The notes below the pieces were generated by a model. That model had not been told where the DNA came from. It saw only the letters and a program-made list of their open reading frames with translations, and did not search any database. A program made the position numbers and the translations under genes. Positions 1 through 7,949 of a DNA stretch of 9,002 nucleotides are shown one piece after another. Every line of letters begins with the position of its first letter. Positions within the stretch are counted from its first letter, which is position 1. Source of the stretch: Candidatus Saccharimonadota bacterium (lineage in GTDB: Bacteria > Patescibacteriota > Saccharimonadia > Saccharimonadales > Saccharimonadaceae); contig JAUNQQ010000031.1 of assembly GCA_030536095.1 (NCBI GenBank), forward strand, positions 1-9,002. The letters are read 5' to 3'.

Positions 1-134
1 TGCTTAATCAGGGTCGAATATTTTATTGAAAAATCATAGAGCTTCGGGAACTCGTCTAAATGCTCAATTAGATGCGGGTAATTTTGACAAAATACCGTAA
101 GTGTCTTGAGCTGCTCAGAAATCGTCTCGTTCAT
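1..134 (-). CDS. Unrecognised protein, N-terminal 44 residues only (runs off window start)
   Basis: An open frame starts at ATG 134-132 and stays open to base 1 (44 complete codons). It begins MNETISEQLKTLTVFC and is moderately acidic, with hydrophilic helical character and no signal peptide or membrane segment. I do not recognise the family and assign no function. The start is well supported: GGAG at 144-141 lies 6 bases before the ATG, and a plausible sigma70-type promoter lies further upstream (205-177). The gene is divergent from the holin-family gene at 272 and shares a 137-base intergenic region with it. An open frame on the opposite strand (72-275) covers the same stretch but has no ribosome binding site and reads through the divergent promoters, so I prefer this minus-strand gene. 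The short visible length limits confidence. Confidence 0.6.
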   Translation of the reverse strand, partial: MNETISEQLKTLTVFCQNYPHLIEHLDEFPKLYDFSIKYSTLIK

Positions 135-140
135 GATTCT

Positions 141-144
141 CTCC
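141..144 (-). promoter_or_regulatory. Shine-Dalgarno site GGAG for the gene at 134
   Basis: GGAG on the minus strand lies 6 bases before ATG 134-132. It decides the start of an edge-truncated gene and contrasts with most other starts here, which have no Shine-Dalgarno site. Confidence 0.6.
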
Positions 145-176
145 AATTCTCAACGTGCTCCAATATGGCTATTCAT

Positions 177-205
177 ATTTTCTCATATTCTTTGATAATT
201 GTCAA
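177..205 (-). promoter_or_regulatory. Leadered promoter for the minus-strand gene at 134
   Basis: On the minus strand a perfect TTGACA (205-200) is followed by a 17-base spacer that ends in TGA, then GAAAAT (182-177), a 4/6 match to the -10 consensus with an extended-10 TG. Predicted transcription start is near 170, giving a leader of about 36 nt that carries GGAG (144-141). This is the only promoter in the window with a perfect -35 box, and it drives a gene with a Shine-Dalgarno site. Inferred from sequence only. Confidence 0.5.
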
Positions 206-256
206 TAAGGTTACCTTGGTTTTCCATATTAAACTTCCTCATCTTTTCGTGTTCTA

Positions 257-265
257 TGATATAAT
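257..265 (+). promoter_or_regulatory. Extended -10 promoter abutting the start at 272 (leaderless)
   Basis: TG (257-258), one base, then a perfect TATAAT (260-265). Exactly 6 bases separate the box from ATG 272, so the expected transcription start falls on the A of the ATG. There is no room for a Shine-Dalgarno site and no good -35 box at 17 bases. The mRNA is predicted to be leaderless. Confidence 0.7.
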
Positions 266-271
266 ATACTT

Positions 272-640
272 ATGATTAAACGCCAGATTCTTGGTTTTGT
301 TGCTCGTTGGATTCTTAGTTCGATTGGGATGTGGATATGTATTTCCCTGTTTGGCAAGTTTACGGTTGAGCCGACTTTTTGGATTTATATCCTTGCTGGC
401 TTGGTTTTTTCGTTTGCTAATGCGATTGTTCGTCCTCTTGCTATGACCTTGACGCTTCCGCTAGTGGTTTTTTCAATGGGACTTTCGACCATTCTGATAA
501 ATGCAGGAATGGTTGCGCTTGCCTTCTGGCTGACTCCAGGGGTAAAAGTTGAACTTCCGGGACTTATCTATAGCACTGCGGTTCTTTCGACTGTTAATGG
601 ACTGATTAACTTCTATATTGCGCCACATTATAAGATGTAA
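272..640 (+). CDS. Phage holin family 4 (YvlD-like) membrane protein
   Basis: This 122-residue protein is almost entirely hydrophobic, with four predicted membrane helices at about 8-28, 36-56, 60-84 and 97-117. The arginine-proline turn after helix 2 (IVRPLAMTLTLPL) and the following small-residue helix ending in an INAGM motif match the 'phage holin family / YvlD' group (Pfam Phage_holin_4_2), which usually has 110-125 residues. Despite the family name these proteins are widespread chromosomal inner-membrane proteins of unclear function, and no endolysin or phage gene lies nearby. The start at 272 is fixed by the promoter box 6 bases upstream. The gene precedes secG by 43 bases, which contain a separate secG promoter, so the two may be transcribed together or separately. 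The family call is from recognised pattern, not a search. Confidence 0.8.
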   Translation: MIKRQILGFVARWILSSIGMWICISLFGKFTVEPTFWIYILAGLVFSFANAIVRPLAMTLTLPLVVFSMGLSTILINAGMVALAFWLTPGVKVELPGLIYSTAVLSTVNGLINFYIAPHYKM

Positions 641-648
641 ATCAAGAC

Positions 649-677
649 TTGTTTTTTTAGGGGTTTTGGTGTATATT
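649..677 (+). promoter_or_regulatory. secG promoter abutting the start codon (leaderless)
   Basis: TTGTTT (649-654), a 17-base spacer, then TATATT (672-677). ATG 684 follows after exactly 6 bases, so the predicted transcription start coincides with the start codon. This also argues against an upstream in-frame TTG at 618, because the promoter would lie inside that longer frame. Confidence 0.6.
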
Positions 678-683
678 GGTGTT

Positions 684-905
684 ATGGAAATTGGAAGTGT
701 ATTAAATACGGTAACATTGATTTCGGCTGGACTAAGTATTATTCTTATCCTATTACAACAGCGTGGAGCTTCTCTTGGTGCTGGTTTTGGCGCGAGTGGC
801 GAACTATATACGACGCGTCGCGGGCTTGAGAAGTCGATTTTTAATGTTACGATTATTACCGTGCTGATTTTTATTTTATCAATTTTAGGACAACTACTAA
901 TATAG
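684..905 (+). CDS. secG: Preprotein translocase subunit SecG
   Basis: SecG is the small two-helix subunit of the SecYEG channel that assists SecA-driven export. This 73-residue protein has the standard layout: helix 1 at about 6-24, then the conserved cytoplasmic loop with LLQQRG, a Gly/Ala-rich segment (GASLGAGFGAS) and a basic TTRRGLEK stretch, then helix 2 at about 52-72. The length suits the family (about 70-80). The start at 684 is preferred over the longer frame from TTG 618, because it gives the expected length and lies directly after a promoter box. The downstream solute-binding protein starts only 3 bases after the secG stop, so the two are very probably one transcript with coupled translation. 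secY and secE are not in the window. Confidence 0.93.
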   Translation: MEIGSVLNTVTLISAGLSIILILLQQRGASLGAGFGASGELYTTRRGLEKSIFNVTIITVLIFILSILGQLLI

Positions 906-908
906 ATT

Positions 909-2651
909 ATGAAAAAAACCTCTCCCAAAAAAACCAACTCTCTCAAGAAAAGACTTAAACGCCTCTCCCAGGAGCAGGCGGAGACTTCTAAGAATCGTAT
1001 TAGGCGAAAATTTATTGACCGACTTCCGCATATTCGTCAGGTAAGGTTACTAGTGGTCGAATGGGCAATGATCGTAATAGCTATAATTATGCTTAGTATT
1101 ACACAGTCTTTTCGTTATACGGAAAGCTATGCTACTTCTTCTTGGGATGAGGGTGGAACTTATATTGAGGGTTCTATTGGTGCAATAAATTCCCTAAATC
1201 CGCTTTTTGCTAATACCGCATCTGAACAGACGCTTAGTCGATTAATGTTTTCTACTCTGACAACAGTGGATTATTCGGGTCATGTTGGACTTGACCTCGC
1301 TAAGAGCATTCAGTCGAATGAGACAGGCGATTCTTGGACAGTGTGGTTGCGCGATAATCTAAAATGGTCTGATGGAGAGCCAATTACGAATGCTGATGTT
1401 TTATATACGATAAAAACCATAAAAAGTCCTGATTCTAATAATATTTATGCTTCTAATCTCTCTGGAGTTGAGGTTAGTGAGGATGATTCTGGGGCGCTCA
1501 TTTTTAATTTACCAGCGAGTTATGCTAGTTTTGCATCTGCGCTAAACATTCCGATTCTTCCGGAGCATATTTTGCGTGATGTTCCTGCTGACCTTTTGCT
1601 AGAAAATAATTTTAGTTCTTCGCCAGTTACTTCTGGGCCTTTTAAGTATAATGCAACTCAGTCGGGTGAGAATGCTGATGAAAAGACTGTTTACTTGACG
1701 GAAAATACTAATTATTATAAAGATTTGCCCCTGCTTGATGGATTTATTGTTCATGCTTATTCTGATAAAGGTAGGCTACTCTCGGCTTTGAATTCCGGAG
1801 AAATAATGGGGACAGCCTCGCTTCTCCCGACTGATGACGGCGAGGTTACAAATCCTCAGATTAATAAAAAGCTAACGTCAATTTCTTCGGGAGTTTTTGC
1901 CTTTTTGAACAATGATTCGCATATTTTCTCGAATAAAAGTCTTCGCAAGGCTATTCAGCAAGGTCTAGATATGCGCTCACTGCGTGCCCCGCTTGGCGAT
2001 GAAATCGGGCTTGATTATCCGCTACTTGAGTCTCAGATATCCATAAATAATTATCCTGCTCTTCCAGAATATGATCCTGATGCGGCTAGGAGTACAATTT
2101 CAAGTTGGACTGAAAAATCTGAAATTCCTGAAACCGTAAAACTTGTTACGGTGAATACGGGTTATCTGCCTGCGCTTGGGGAAAATCTAAAGTATCAGCT
2201 TGAGCAGCTCGGGTTTACTGTTAATCTTTCCGTAGTCGAGCCAACACAGGATTTTCTGATTACTACGCTTCGTCCTCGAGATTATGACATTTTGCTTTTT
2301 GAGATTGAACTTGGAAGTGATCCTGATTTGTTTGCTTATTATCATTCATCTCAGGCTTCTGGGTCTGGATTAAACCTTAGCAATTACAAAAATACGCTTG
2401 CTTCAGATCTTTTGCTTGCTGCTCGCTCTACGGTCGATCAGGGAGTTCGGGCCACAAAATATGAGTCTTTCCTAAAATATTGGGTGGATGATGCTCCGGC
2501 TATCGCGATTTATCAGGTCAATATGGCGTACTTTGTAAACCAAAATGTAAAATCTTTTTCTGAAGATTCCCGTCTTGTTACGCCAACTGATCGTTTTACT
2601 GATGTCCTACATTGGTCGACAGTAAAAAGCGTAAAAAATCGAACTCCTTAA
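909..2651 (+). CDS. Membrane-anchored family-5 extracellular solute-binding protein (DppA/OppA-like)
   Basis: A 580-residue protein of the SBP_bac_5 superfamily, which usually delivers peptides or other solutes to an ABC importer. Residues 1-46 are hydrophilic and very basic; residues about 47-66 form one membrane helix; residues about 80-570 form the binding fold. Family signatures are visible: NPLFAN near the start of the domain, and LRDNLKWSDGEPITNADV, which matches the usual 'LR.G..W.DG.P.TA.DV' block; further on are SGPFKY and a YYKDLPLLDG segment. There is no cysteine, hence no lipobox, so it is probably held as a type II signal anchor with the domain outside. It starts 3 bases after secG; the AGGA at 887-890 is 18 bases away, too far for a normal Shine-Dalgarno site, so coupled reinitiation is likely. 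No ABC permease or ATPase genes lie in the window, so the substrate is unknown. Confidence 0.88.
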   Translation: MKKTSPKKTNSLKKRLKRLSQEQAETSKNRIRRKFIDRLPHIRQVRLLVVEWAMIVIAIIMLSITQSFRYTESYATSSWDEGGTYIEGSIGAINSLNPLFANTASEQTLSRLMFSTLTTVDYSGHVGLDLAKSIQSNETGDSWTVWLRDNLKWSDGEPITNADVLYTIKTIKSPDSNNIYASNLSGVEVSEDDSGALIFNLPASYASFASALNIPILPEHILRDVPADLLLENNFSSSPVTSGPFKYNATQSGENADEKTVYLTENTNYYKDLPLLDGFIVHAYSDKGRLLSALNSGEIMGTASLLPTDDGEVTNPQINKKLTSISSGVFAFLNNDSHIFSNKSLRKAIQQGLDMRSLRAPLGDEIGLDYPLLESQISINNYPALPEYDPDAARSTISSWTEKSEIPETVKLVTVNTGYLPALGENLKYQLEQLGFTVNLSVVEPTQDFLITTLRPRDYDILLFEIELGSDPDLFAYYHSSQASGSGLNLSNYKNTLASDLLLAARSTVDQGVRATKYESFLKYWVDDAPAIAIYQVNMAYFVNQNVKSFSEDSRLVTPTDRFTDVLHWSTVKSVKNRTP

Positions 2652-2669
2652 TTTAGGATTATAGATACA

Positions 2670-4747
<2,078 letters not shown>

Positions 4748-4753
4748 GAGAAA

Positions 4754-4759
4754 AAGGAG
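4754..4759 (+). promoter_or_regulatory. Shine-Dalgarno site AAGGAG for ppa
   Basis: AAGGAG ends 5 bases before ATG 4765. It is the strongest ribosome binding site in the window. Together with the one at 141-144 it shows that this genome does use Shine-Dalgarno initiation for some genes. Confidence 0.75.
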
Positions 4760-4764
4760 TTTTT

Positions 4765-5289
4765 ATGGCTGATTTTAATAAAATTTTAGATGCGGGGGAT
4801 TATAAAAACGGCGAAATAAATGTTGTCGTTGAGATTCCGACGGGTAGTAATCATAAAATTGAGTGGGATCGGGAGAAAAAATGTTTTATGTTGGATCGAG
4901 TCGAGCCGATGGCGATGGCAAAGCCGTGCAATTATGGGTTTATCCCGCAGACATTAGATGAGGATGGCGACGAGCTAGATGCGTTGATTCTGACTGAGCA
5001 GCCACTCACGACTGGAATTTATCTTAAGGCGCGAGTTCTCGGCGTAATGAAGTTTATTGACAGTGGCGAAGTGGACGATAAGATTATTTGCGTCCCGAGC
5101 GATGATCGAAATAACGGAGATAAGTATCAGACTCTAGCGGATATTCCCGAACAGACTCTAAAACAGATTGAGTTTCATTTTAATCACTATAAAGATTTGA
5201 AAAAGCCGGGCGCAACAAAAGTGATGGAATTTGGCGATACTGACGCTGCTAAGGAAGTAATTAAAGACGCAATTAAGCGCTGGAAATAA
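4765..5289 (+). CDS. ppa: Soluble inorganic pyrophosphatase (family I)
   Basis: Hydrolyses PPi to two phosphates in the cytoplasm and so pulls DNA, RNA and aminoacyl-tRNA synthesis forward. The 174-residue length is typical of bacterial family I enzymes. Visible motifs: VEIPTGSNHKIE near the N-terminus (23-33), the PCNYGFIP block (54-61), the family signature DGDELDA (67-73... beginning at Asp67) giving metal ligands Asp67, Asp69 and Asp72, then the second acidic set Asp99 and Asp104 with Lys106, and the HYKDLK motif near 140. All residues expected for Mg2+ and PPi binding that I can place are present. It starts after a good AAGGAG site. It is divergent from ligA (78 bases between starts) and convergent with rarA (25-base gap). 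Signature position 4 is Glu rather than the commoner Pro, an allowed variant. Confidence 0.96.
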   Translation: MADFNKILDAGDYKNGEINVVVEIPTGSNHKIEWDREKKCFMLDRVEPMAMAKPCNYGFIPQTLDEDGDELDALILTEQPLTTGIYLKARVLGVMKFIDSGEVDDKIICVPSDDRNNGDKYQTLADIPEQTLKQIEFHFNHYKDLKKPGATKVMEFGDTDAAKEVIKDAIKRWK

Positions 5290-5314
5290 TTAGTCAATAA
5301 TTCCCTATTGCCAA

Positions 5315-6490
5315 TTACTCGCCGGTGAAGAACTTCTCGCCGGCGATTTCGTCTGGCAGATAACTTCCTTCAGCATGAAATCCGGTTTCCCACTTATAGT
5401 CTTTTCCATATCCTAAATCCTTCATTAACTTTGTCGGGGCATTCCGGATTTTTAGAGGAATAGGAAGGTTCATTGACCGGTGCGCAGATTGTTTCGCACG
5501 AAGCCAAGCGTTATAGCTGGCGCGCGACTTTGGTGCTTGTGCTAAAACGCAGGCGGTGTGAGACAGAATAATTTCTCCTTCCGGCAAGCCAACTCGCTCA
5601 ATTGCCTGAAAACAATTTTCCGCAATTAGCAAATCACCCGACTGCGCCAACCCAATATCTTCGCTGGCAAAAATTACCATTCGCCGAGCGATGAATTTTG
5701 GGTCTTCACCTGCTTCTAGCATTCTTGCCAGATAATAAAGTGTCGCATCTACGTCCGACCCGCGCATTGATTTTATAAAGGCGGAAATATTGTCGTAATG
5801 CGCGTCGCCCTTTTTATCGTAACCTGGCACTTTTCGCCCGGCCGCCTCTTTTACTACTTCTACCGTGACTGGACTTTTTAGAGAGACTGCCAGTTCAAGA
5901 TCTCCCAATGCCGAACGTGCATCGCCCTGGGAAAGTTCGGCGAGATAATCAATAGCATCTTTTTTTATCTTAATTTTTTCTGCCTTAGCTGCACGTTCAA
6001 TAACTTTTGTAATTGCCGTCTTATTAAGGTGATTCAATACTACTACGCGCGAACGCGAAAGCAGTGGTGAAATCACTTCAAAACTCGGATTTTCCGTCGT
6101 CGCCCCAATCAATACAATTAGCCCAGATTCAACATGCGGCAAAAACGCATCTTGTTGCGCCTTATTAAAACGATGGATTTCATCCACAAACAACATCGTT
6201 CGGATTTTTAGATTCCAATTCGTTTTTGCGCGTTGTATTACTTCTTCGATATCCTTTTTTCCAGAGGTGACCGCCGAAAGCTCAATAAAATCCGCCTGAA
6301 ATTCTTTTGCTAAAATTCGCGCGATAGTTGTCTTCCCTGTTCCTGGTGGACCCCAAAATATTAAATTTACCGGTTCACCCGCTCGCACAATCTCGGTCAG
6401 GATTTTTTTCTCGCCGATAATCTCATCTTGCCCAATTACATCTTCTAATTTTTGCGGACGCATTCGCTCCGCTAGGGGAACTCTATTCAC
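5315..6490 (-). CDS. rarA: Replication-associated recombination protein A (RarA/MgsA), AAA+ ATPase
   Basis: RarA is a clamp-loader-like AAA+ ATPase that acts at stalled forks and gaps. Read from GTG 6490 it has 391 residues. The conserved N-terminal PLAERMRP block is at 5-12, Walker A GPPGTGKTT at 47-55, SAVTSG at 72-77, Walker B LFVDEIHRF at 100-108, sensor 1 GATTENPSF at 129-137 and the arginine-finger segment LLSRSR at 143-148. Further on come QGDARSALGDLE (sensor 2), the RarA-specific MRGSD, FIARRMVIFASEDIG and APKSRASY blocks, and RNAPTKLMKDLGYG. It ends soon after the KFF motif and lacks the extra C-terminal tail of the E. coli protein, so it is shorter than the usual 420-450. The frame stays open far upstream (to 7090), but that part is antisense to the DUF2130 gene and lies beyond the promoter box. 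GTG 6490 keeps PLAERMRP; ATG at codon 10 would lose it. Confidence 0.95.
   Translation of the reverse strand: MNRVPLAERMRPQKLEDVIGQDEIIGEKKILTEIVRAGEPVNLIFWGPPGTGKTTIARILAKEFQADFIELSAVTSGKKDIEEVIQRAKTNWNLKIRTMLFVDEIHRFNKAQQDAFLPHVESGLIVLIGATTENPSFEVISPLLSRSRVVVLNHLNKTAITKVIERAAKAEKIKIKKDAIDYLAELSQGDARSALGDLELAVSLKSPVTVEVVKEAAGRKVPGYDKKGDAHYDNISAFIKSMRGSDVDATLYYLARMLEAGEDPKFIARRMVIFASEDIGLAQSGDLLIAENCFQAIERVGLPEGEIILSHTACVLAQAPKSRASYNAWLRAKQSAHRSMNLPIPLKIRNAPTKLMKDLGYGKDYKWETGFHAEGSYLPDEIAGEKFFTGE
5321..5344. terminator. GC-rich hairpin at the ppa/rarA convergent junction
   Basis: GCCGG (5321-5325) pairs with CCGGC (5340-5344), and an inner GAA/TTC pairing (within 5327-5336) extends the stem. 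It lies 31 bases after the ppa stop and inside the last codons of rarA. It is GC-rich in an AT-rich setting but has no following U-tract on either strand. It might stop or stabilise the ppa transcript, or merely reflect rarA codons. Confidence 0.25.
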
Positions 6491-6496
6491 TTTTAT

Positions 6497-6505
6497 ATTA
6501 TAACA
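6497..6505 (-). promoter_or_regulatory. Extended -10 promoter abutting the rarA GTG start (leaderless)
   Basis: On the minus strand TGT then a perfect TATAAT (6502-6497) is followed by 6 bases and GTG 6490-6488. The predicted transcription start is the G of the GTG. No -35 box is evident at 17 bases. The same spacing recurs at four other genes here, which supports the GTG start. Confidence 0.68.
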
Positions 6506-6546
6506 TATTTTTGATAATTTCGCCGTTATAATTATTAAGATTTTTA

Positions 6547-6558
6547 GGAGAGGACTCC
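6547..6558 (+). repeat. Short inverted repeat in the rarA/DUF2130 divergent region
   Basis: GGAG (6547-6550) and CTCC (6555-6558) flank a 4-base AGGA. It lies 10 bases before the extended -10 box of the DUF2130 gene, around the place where a -35 element would sit. It could be an operator half-site pair or chance; four base pairs are weak evidence. A second TATAAT (6527-6532, + strand) just upstream could give an alternative leadered transcript. Confidence 0.2.
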
Positions 6559-6567
6559 CTGAATATG

Positions 6568-6576
6568 TGATATAAT
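6568..6576 (+). promoter_or_regulatory. Extended -10 promoter abutting the DUF2130 gene start (leaderless)
   Basis: TGA then TATAAT (6571-6576), identical to the box in front of the holin-family gene (TGATATAAT at 257-265). Exactly 6 bases separate it from ATG 6583. No -35 box is evident and no Shine-Dalgarno site can fit on the predicted transcript. Confidence 0.7.
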
Positions 6577-6582
6577 TATGGT

Positions 6583-7938
6583 ATGTCAGATTTAAAATGT
6601 CCAAAATGTGGGACGGTGTTCCAGGTAGATGATAATGCTTATGCTGAATTGATTCGGCAGGTGCGTGATGAGAAATTTTCGGAAGACCTTGCGGAGCGGA
6701 TACATGTGGTACAGGAAAATTTCCAAAAGGATGCCGCACTAGCACAAGAAAAGCTAAAACAGGATTTTCAGAACGAAATAACCAAAAATGCGGTGGCGGC
6801 GCAGGAAAAATTAATAGAGACAGAGAGAGCTGCGCGAGAAAAGATGGCGGAACAAGAAAAGGTGGCGCGATCCGAGATTGATCGACAGAATCAGGAAATA
6901 ATTCGCCTAAAGGCGCAAATTGAAAATGAGCAGAAGACACGTAATTTGGCGATTTCGGAAGCGACGGGGAAAATAGAGATGGCGCAGAATGAGAAATTGG
7001 CAGAACTAGAAAAGAAAAGCGTGGAAGATGTGAGGAAGATTGAGAAGGAGCGCGACGAGTTAAAGATGGAACTGGAAATTCGCGAGGCAAAAACCAACTC
7101 TGAAAAACAGGAAATCATAGCAAAATATGAGGCGAATTTACAGTTTAAGGATGAGGAAATTGCGCGACTAAAGGATTTAAAAGCGCGACAGAGCACAAAG
7201 ATGATTGGGGAGGATTTGGAGCGACATTGCGCCGATGAGTTTAATAAAATTCGGGCGATGGCGTTTCCGCGAGCGTATTTCGAGAAAGATAATGATGCAA
7301 AAAGTGGAACGAAGGGTGATTTTGTTTATCGAGAGGTGGATGAGGATGGAGTTGAGATTCTGTCGATAATGTTTGAGATGAAAAACGAGGCGGATGAGAC
7401 CGATAAAAAGCAGAAGCATAAAAACGAGGATTTTCTTAAAAAATTAGATAAAGATCGGTGCGAGAAAAAGTGCGAATATGCAGTGTTAGTTTCAATGTTG
7501 GAGCCAGATTCGGAACTATATAATCAGGGGATTGTGGATGTTTCTTATCGTTACGAAAAAATGTTTGTTGTGCGACCACAGTTCTTTATTCCGATAATTT
7601 CGCTTTTGCGTGGCGCGGCGCTGAATGCGCTGAAATATAAGCATGAGCTGGTTGAAATACAGAATCAGAATATTGATATTACGCATTTTGAAGAAAAATT
7701 AGTGGCGTTTCGGGATGGTTTTTCACGAAATTACGATTTAGCGTCACGGAAATTTAAGAGTGCGATTGAGGAGATTGATAAATCGATTGACCACCTGAAA
7801 AAGATTAAGGAGAATCTGCTTAGTTCGGAAAATAATCTTCGGCTGGCTAATGATAAGGCAGAAAAGCTGACAATTCGAAAATTGACGATGGGAAATCCGA
7901 CGATGCAGGAGAAGTTTCGAGAAGCGAAAGAGGAATAA
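6583..7938 (+). CDS. DUF2130 domain-containing protein (CxxC motif, coiled coil, possible nuclease-like core)
   Basis: A 451-residue protein. Residues 4-10 hold a CPKCG motif, a single CxxC that looks like half of a zinc ribbon. Residues about 24-210 are a long charged coiled coil, rich in Glu, Lys, Ala and Gln. From about 205 the DUF2130 core begins with [13 protein letters not shown]; Asp246 (in KGDF) and Glu265-x-Lys267 (in FEMKNE) have the spacing and strand context of a PD-(D/E)XK nuclease site, followed by YAVLVSML, a [13 protein letters not shown] segment and a helical C-terminus (about 365-451). The domain order matches DUF2130 proteins as I recall them. Their function is not established; the nuclease idea is inference from the D...ExK pattern. 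It is divergent from rarA (92 bases) and convergent with uvrD (11 bases), so a DNA-transaction role is plausible but unproven. Confidence 0.85.
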   Translation: MSDLKCPKCGTVFQVDDNAYAELIRQVRDEKFSEDLAERIHVVQENFQKDAALAQEKLKQDFQNEITKNAVAAQEKLIETERAAREKMAEQEKVARSEIDRQNQEIIRLKAQIENEQKTRNLAISEATGKIEMAQNEKLAELEKKSVEDVRKIEKERDELKMELEIREAKTNSEKQEIIAKYEANLQFKDEEIARLKDLKARQSTKMIGEDLERHCADEFNKIRAMAFPRAYFEKDNDAKSGTKGDFVYREVDEDGVEILSIMFEMKNEADETDKKQKHKNEDFLKKLDKDRCEKKCEYAVLVSMLEPDSELYNQGIVDVSYRYEKMFVVRPQFFIPIISLLRGAALNALKYKHELVEIQNQNIDITHFEEKLVAFRDGFSRNYDLASRKFKSAIEEIDKSIDHLKKIKENLLSSENNLRLANDKAEKLTIRKLTMGNPTMQEKFREAKEE

Positions 7939-7949
7939 GCGTTATTTTA

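Noticed and set aside
72..275. Plus-strand open frame of 67 codons
   Set aside because: It covers the divergent promoter region, has no ribosome binding site, overlaps the better-supported minus-strand gene at 1-134 and ends past the start of the holin-family gene.
272..640. Holin-family gene as evidence of a prophage
   Set aside because: The family is common on chromosomes; there are no endolysin, integrase, structural or attachment-site signals nearby.
473..946. Minus-strand open frame of 157 codons
   Set aside because: It is antisense to the holin-family gene, secG and the start of the SBP gene; no promoter or ribosome site and no recognisable protein pattern.
6491..7090. Upstream extension of the rarA frame to 591 residues
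   Set aside because: The extra 200 residues are antisense to the DUF2130 gene, rich in Pro/Ser without family similarity, and lie upstream of a strong -10 box next to GTG 6490.
6891..7419. Two minus-strand open frames within the DUF2130 gene
   Set aside because: Antisense shadows; the Ser/Phe-rich composition is what the Glu/Lys coiled coil gives when read backwards.
7934..7946. AATAA-GCG-TTATT inverted repeat at the DUF2130/uvrD junction as a terminator
   Set aside because: The stem is only A-T pairs with a 3-base loop and no U-tract; too weak to call.
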